Assembly (NCBI RefSeq): GCF_051020985.1
Contig: NC_135001.1
Location: 22,127,896-22,191,895, forward strand
Source of the DNA: Nomia melanderi
Taxonomy: Eukaryota; Arthropoda; Insecta; Hymenoptera; Halictidae
Length of the DNA stretch: 64,000 bases
Reading direction: 5' to 3'
Shown: positions 60,758 through 64,000 of the stretch, piece after piece
Layout: each line of letters begins with the position of its first letter
Numbering within the stretch: the first letter of the stretch is position 1
Notes under the pieces: generated by a model
The model's database searches: none
What the model was told of the DNA's origin: nothing
What the model saw: only the letters and a program-made list of their open reading frames with translations
Translations under genes and position numbers: made by a program

Positions 60758-61381
60758 GTCTCGGATATACATCGGAGAATTTATATTGAAATTTTTGACA
60801 CCGAGGCATTACATTTTATATTTCGTATTATCGATGACCGATACGCCGCTTAACATGTTAATACCTCGATGCGAACGGGGAATAGGGAAACGAAGCCGCG
60901 GGGTTCCGGTAAAAGTTATCCGAATATCCGAGGAGCACCTTGTATAGAGTGGGACTCGGAATGCCATCGCCGCGTACAGGCAATACCCGTATTCGTTGAC
61001 CTAGCCGGTAACCGGCCCGAGCCGTTGCATAAGTAGCCTATATAAATTGCCGGTCAAGCAGGCTGTACACCGAACAATAAAGGGGCCGAGGGAAAGGGAC
61101 CAGCCGCGACGGAGATAGAAGCAAATCTCGTGCCCGCGTGGACACGCACGCACGGCACCATGCGGAAGCGAGGAAGCGGGGAAGCGGCCCAGGCCGAAGA
61201 GAGGACTCGGACTGATGCAGCTGAAATTGGAGTATAGTACAGGTTGAACCACGATAAGTTGGTTCGCAGGAAAACCAGATCAAAAAGTGATCGCGAAGAA
61301 AATGAAAACGAATGAGGTCTGGTCCTGCTGACAGAAAATATGAACTTGGTAGTTCTCTATAAAAATGGAATGATATTTCGT
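60758..61381. other. Non-coding spacer
   Basis: CpG-rich in the middle. A TATATAAA at about 61,039-61,046 resembles a TATA box but has no other promoter element and no ORF of note downstream. Minus-strand frames of 83 and 116 codons overlap here without domains. Confidence 0.45.
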
Positions 61382-61613
61382 TTAACAATGAATGTCAGGG
61401 TCACCGGTGACCCCCAATCAAATTAAATTACTATAGTTCATTCGATTAAACGATGATTAATTGAAAACGTTTCTAAATAATGCTACATAACGCAGTGGCA
61501 TTCGACTAAATCAACGTGCAACAATTAATGCAATTCAATCGTATAATTTAGTAACATAGTTTTCCATTTTGTGTATTTCTCTCTGCGAAATCCTGCGGCA
61601 TTCAACGTGTTAA
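61382..61613 (-). repeat. Family F TTAA-type MITE, complete copy
   Basis: On the minus strand it begins TTAACACGTTGAATGCCGCA and ends CTGACATTCATTG then TTAA. TTAA sites are at 61382-61385 and 61610-61613. A perfect 16-base palindrome GGGTCACCGGTGACCC lies at 61398-61413, directly inside one end. It shares the palindrome core and ATGAACTATAGTAATT with 35922-36335. Length 232 bases, no ORF. Confidence 0.82.
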
Positions 61614-64000
61614 AATCATTTATTATCGTATCATTTGTCGCGAAAATAGTGATTACACCGTAGACGTCTTACTAACACGGGTGAAGTATTCGAGAGAAGC
61701 ACGCCGTGTTTCCGAGTGCGTAATCAATGGAGAAATAATGGGTATGGTAATTTTTGGTTACCCGGATAGCTCACAGGTAACCCGGGTATCCGGGTATGTC
61801 GTAAGTAACAGCTCTAGCTGAAATCAGTTCGTTACACCTATGCGGAACGCGAAATGGAAATAGGAGCGTGACGACCCACGTGGTCGTTGCAGCTGAATAT
61901 TGGGCTCCTGTGTGTGTCCGTGTACGTGTGTGCCTGAGGAACAGAGGGAGAAAGAGAGAGAAATTACATCTGTGTGAATTCCCCCGTGTGCCGAAGCGTG
62001 CACCCCTCTCGTAACGGTGTTTACGAGAAGCAGTTTCGTCAGGCGATCTTCTCAGAGACCTGCACCCAAGGCAATCCGAAGTTGGACACTTTGTGGGTGT
62101 TATCGAAGAGCATGGTCGTTGCATTTCTGGCTGACCAAGTACCGCGCGACCGTCTCGCGTTATCGTCGCGAAAAGAGTGCTGGAAATCGACGACGGTTAC
62201 CGCGATAACCTCGCACCAATTAGTAAAGAACAGAGATTGAATGTGGTCGAGAAAAGTGATCGATTGAATTTGCTTAAATTCTACAACTGAAAAAAGTACA
62301 GCATTGCCAGTATTTCCATTTTTAACAGAATCTTCAATAATTCCTTGCTTCGATCACGGTTCACAGCTTCCTAATCAAATATTGATTTATCTTTTAGTTT
62401 CAGCGAATCGATATTCTCGAAAACGATACTCCACACTCCGTTCCGATCGCTCCGCGGAGTTCGAACTTGACGCGTTTAACGGTTCTCCTAAAAGACATTC
62501 GCGAGTACGGCCTGATTTCGTTATCGCGGCGCGAACGTTGTTTAAGTCGGTAGAATTTACTAGCCGTCCGGTAATACCGATACTGTTTTGTCGCGATTAG
62601 TTCCGAACTGCTCGGCGGCGGCGGCGGAGTTCGCGCGGGGAGCGTTCTTACATAACGCGCACTTAATTGTAGCCGGTGGCTCGCGGATACTCATTTAGTC
62701 GTGACAAATGAGTTCGATAAATACACGCGGTCGGCCGCTGACAGCGGGTTACGGGGCCTGCGTAGCACGTTCAATGGGAATCCGAGATCAAGGGTGCACG
62801 ATAAAGGTGCGCGTCGATAAATATCGTTATCGGGTCGGTTCCATTACGCGAGTTGTCGTCCCGGTGATTCGAACACGACAGATTAAGATCGCCCGTATAC
62901 TACGGGGAATTATTAATTCAGCTGTTAGCGATAACCGCTCGCACCGGCGGACCCGTTTCACGACGTTCACACGATCGACGATGCAGAATCTCCTCGCCCG
63001 GATCAGAATGAAACGCGCGCACCCAGAGGCCGATTTTATCGGGCGCGATCGGAAAACTCTCCCGATTCCGAGAACTGTGCGTTACACCGGACTGCCGGTA
63101 CACGGCTGATCTAGTTATTACCGAGCTTTCAACGGCATAATCGCGTTGCATAATTAATGACTCCTTCGAACCGCTTTGAAGGATCTCTTTACCGCCGGCC
63201 ATTACCGCCGGTCCGCATGCTAAGTGCGGAGCGAGTCGTGCAATCAACAGCTTTCGCTTTGTTTTTCATATGAAAATCAGTATTCCGCTTCTCCCCGTGC
63301 GCCGGTACGTTCGCGCAGAAGGATGGGGTCCGTGAATCAGCAGAGTTTAACACCTTTCAGCTGCGGACTAACCGACGAGCTCTGCGCGGCGAACTTTCGC
63401 GCGGTCCGCGTATCATAAATGTAGCACTGTCACTTGAGACCGATCGAATTTGCAATTACGCTGGAAACTATAATGCTCACAGCCATCGATGACAAAGAAA
63501 AAATTGAGCCACTATAATGGCGCCGTTCGAAAAGATGATATACACTAATGATACAAGATTAAAGCCGTTATAGTGGCGTGCAGCTGCTAAACGGTTCAGA
63601 TTTCGATTGTTCGCAAGATGGAAACCGCAGGAAGTGTCGATTGGCTACGCTGTGTGAAAATTCCGGTTCCCCGGATCCTTCGATACTTCTCCAGGGAATC
63701 CTGTCTACAAGCGAAGATCACCGAAATTAAACTTCCCGGCGGAATAGCCGTGAAACTGCGTTAAAAAAAACTGCATCAACCGAGGGGTCGTGTACAGAAG
63801 GATAAAATATTCCATTTCGAAGCTTGATCGCTCTCCCCGTCTCGCGACGCGGAATTGAATATTCCGTTTCCCGGGGAAACCCGAATGTTCCTCGTTACTT
63901 CCGTACAATCTATTTCGATCGTAAACTTTTCGCCGGCGCGCTAGGTACCGTAGGTACCAGGTCCCTTGGTCCGGCTCGAAGCGTCGCGCGTTATTTTGGC
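61614..64000. other. Non-coding stretch to window end
   Basis: A cluster of related TACCCGG/CCGGGTA words lies at 61757-61796, including an ACCCGG-gtat-CCGGGT hairpin. Overlapping Arg-rich frames, such as 133 codons at 62708-63109, have no recognisable domain and are opposed by antisense frames. Nothing else can be supported. Confidence 0.45.

Noticed and set aside
61036..61075. TATATAAA as a second core promoter
   Set aside because: It lacks the upstream elements and spacing seen at 2.7 kb, and no ORF or transcript feature follows.
1..64000. CRISPR array, bacterial operon or prophage content
   Set aside because: No regularly spaced identical repeats, no packed coding strand, no ribosome-binding-site/start pairs. 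Composition and repeats are those of an animal genome.

Overview
The window looks like a stretch of an animal nuclear genome, most likely an insect and plausibly a hymenopteran. This is inferred from composition and repeat style, not from any gene match. Bacterial features are absent: there are no tightly packed ORFs, no operons and no ribosome-binding-site/start pairs. Long CpG-rich blocks with little sign of CpG depletion alternate with short AT-rich islands. Arginine/serine-rich shadow ORFs cover both strands of the CpG-rich blocks. None of the predicted proteins resembles a family I recognise. I found no convincing exon, tRNA, rRNA or known microRNA, so I read the window as a gene desert or the inside of a very large intron.

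The best-supported content is a set of short, non-autonomous, TTAA-bounded inverted-repeat elements (MITE-like, piggyBac-style ends). They sit mostly in or beside the AT-rich islands. Several families occur two or more times here, so the window itself shows that they are repeats. I label them A (11.3, 14.7, 60.3 kb), B (8.2, 11.5, 57.4 kb), C (8.3, 36.9, 60.5 kb), D (13.3, 26.5, 56.0, 57.8 kb), E (2.3, 7.3 kb), F (35.9, 61.4 kb) and G (42.6, 53.7 kb). Probable single-copy relatives are H (38.5 kb), I (20.4 kb), J (55.9-56.3 kb, with a D copy inside) and K (21.6 kb). Most ends follow the theme TTAACCC(T/C)TTGC or TTAACAC, and many carry a short palindrome just inside the end. No transposase gene is present. 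Some copies abut and share one TTAA, one pair is nested, and two are chimeras of different families.

By region: 1-2.3 kb has no gene. At 2.3-2.8 kb a truncated E element is followed by three heat-shock-element-like blocks, a TATAAATA box, an initiator-like region and AATAAA, with no ORF behind them; this is the most unusual regulatory-looking signal in the window. From 2.8-11.2 kb the sequence is CpG-rich non-coding with two short G/C-rich minisatellites at 4.6-4.9 kb. From 11.2-14.9 kb there is a cluster of A/B/D elements. From 14.9-35.9 kb there is mostly CpG-rich unique sequence with a long TC repeat at 17.3 kb, G-quadruplex-type tracts at 19.7-20.0 and 29.2-29.5 kb, and elements I and K. 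From 35.9-42.8 kb lie F, C, H and G. From 42.8-53.7 kb the sequence is again CpG-rich and gene-free. From 53.7-61.6 kb there is the densest element cluster (G, J/D, B/D, A/C, F) and an AT-rich island at 54.9-55.3 kb. The last 2.4 kb shows nothing recognisable.
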